DNA from: Magnetococcales bacterium
GTDB lineage: Bacteria > Pseudomonadota > Magnetococcia > Magnetococcales > JADGCH01
Assembly: GCA_015228995.1 (NCBI GenBank)
Contig: JADGCM010000109.1
Coordinates: 1 to 5,818, forward strand
Length of the DNA: 5,818 nt
Reading direction: 5' to 3'
Shown: piece by piece, positions 5,434-5,818 of the stretch
Position numbering within the stretch: the first letter of the stretch is position 1
Layout: the number at the start of each line of letters is the position of its first letter
Notes under the pieces: generated by a model
Told to the model about the DNA's origin: nothing
Database searches by the model: none
Seen by the model: only the letters and a program-made list of their open reading frames with translations
Translations under genes and position numbers: made by a program

Positions 5434-5818
5434 TCACTCCTTACCAAGGGTCTCAATAATATAACCCCGCACCGCATTGGCCTCAGCGGGGAGGATGGTA
5501 CAGCGCGTCTCTCCCTCCATAATACCTTGCAACGGGGCAGGCCAATCGGGATCGCGACCAATCGCCCGTTGCACAGCTGCGGCAAACTTGGCTGGATGAG
5601 CCGTGGCCAAACAGATGGCCCCGGGCCACTCGGCCGCCGCACAGATACCAACGGCACTGTGAGGATCGCTGATATAACCGCTGCTCTGGTAGAGCTTCTG
5701 CATCTGCTCCAGTGTTTGTTGCTCACTGACAGCCCGGGCTGTAAAAACGCCATTAGCCCGCCGCAATTGGGCCGCATTAACACTAAATTGGCCTTGCTGA
5801 CGGAGATGCTCCATCAAC
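5434..5818 (-). CDS. thrC: Threonine synthase, C-terminal 127 residues (runs off right edge)
   Basis: This is the tail of the pyridoxal-phosphate enzyme that converts O-phosphohomoserine to threonine, the last step of threonine synthesis. The visible part contains SSGYISDPHSAVGICAAAEW and then CLATAHPAKFAAAVQRAIG, the paired C-terminal motifs (DPH.AVG and ATAHPAKF) typical of the long E. coli/yeast-type threonine synthase. The PLP lysine and N-terminal domain lie outside the window. The frame is open to the right edge; the TTG and ATG codons at 5812-5817 are internal, not the true start. The stop is followed after 9 nt by the osmC-like gene, so thrC is probably an upstream gene of the same transcript. 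Any promoter must lie to the right of the window. Confidence 0.92.
   Translation of the reverse strand, partial: LMEHLRQQGQFSVNAAQLRRANGVFTARAVSEQQTLEQMQKLYQSSGYISDPHSAVGICAAAEWPGAICLATAHPAKFAAAVQRAIGRDPDWPAPLQGIMEGETRCTILPAEANAVRGYIIETLGKE

Overview
The window looks like chromosomal DNA of a gammaproteobacterium with moderate GC content. The OsmC-family protein closely resembles E. coli YhfA, and the DsbA has the classic CPHC-type layout and precursor length. The threonine synthase fragment and the electron-transfer flavoprotein (ETF) genes also fit a proteobacterium. The genus cannot be named from sequence alone. I see no rRNA, tRNA, CRISPR array, transposase or phage gene.

Left part (1-1814): two leftward genes lie head to tail with a 4-nt gap. 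They are a PPK2-type polyphosphate kinase (505-1470) and a cytidylate-kinase-like protein that runs off the left edge (1-500). Their probable promoter lies in a 344-bp intergenic region (1471-1814). That region also holds an imperfect palindrome, a perfect 9-bp inverted repeat, a candidate promoter for the rightward gene, and a GC-rich double-hairpin repeat of a dispersed type.

Middle (1830-2762): one rightward gene encodes a CHAD-domain protein. CHAD proteins bind polyphosphate, so PPK2 and CHAD form a divergent pair sharing one control region and a probable polyphosphate theme. The 3' end of the CHAD gene overlaps the 3' end of etfA by 33 bp in convergent orientation.

Right part (2730-5818): five leftward genes are packed with almost no space: thrC (C-terminal part only), a yhfA-like osmC, dsbA, etfB and etfA. 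Junctions are 9 nt, a 4-nt ATGA overlap, 0 nt (TAA then ATG) and another 4-nt ATGA overlap, so they are very probably one translationally coupled transcript. Apart from thrC, the products handle thiols or electrons: an OsmC peroxidase-like protein, a periplasmic dithiol oxidase, and the FAD-carrying ETF heterodimer. No ETF dehydrogenase partner or ETF:quinone oxidoreductase lies in the window.

The points most worth a second look are the EtfB, which lacks about 18 residues covering the family signature strand, the polyphosphate gene group, the grouping of redox genes behind thrC, and the control region between PPK2 and CHAD.
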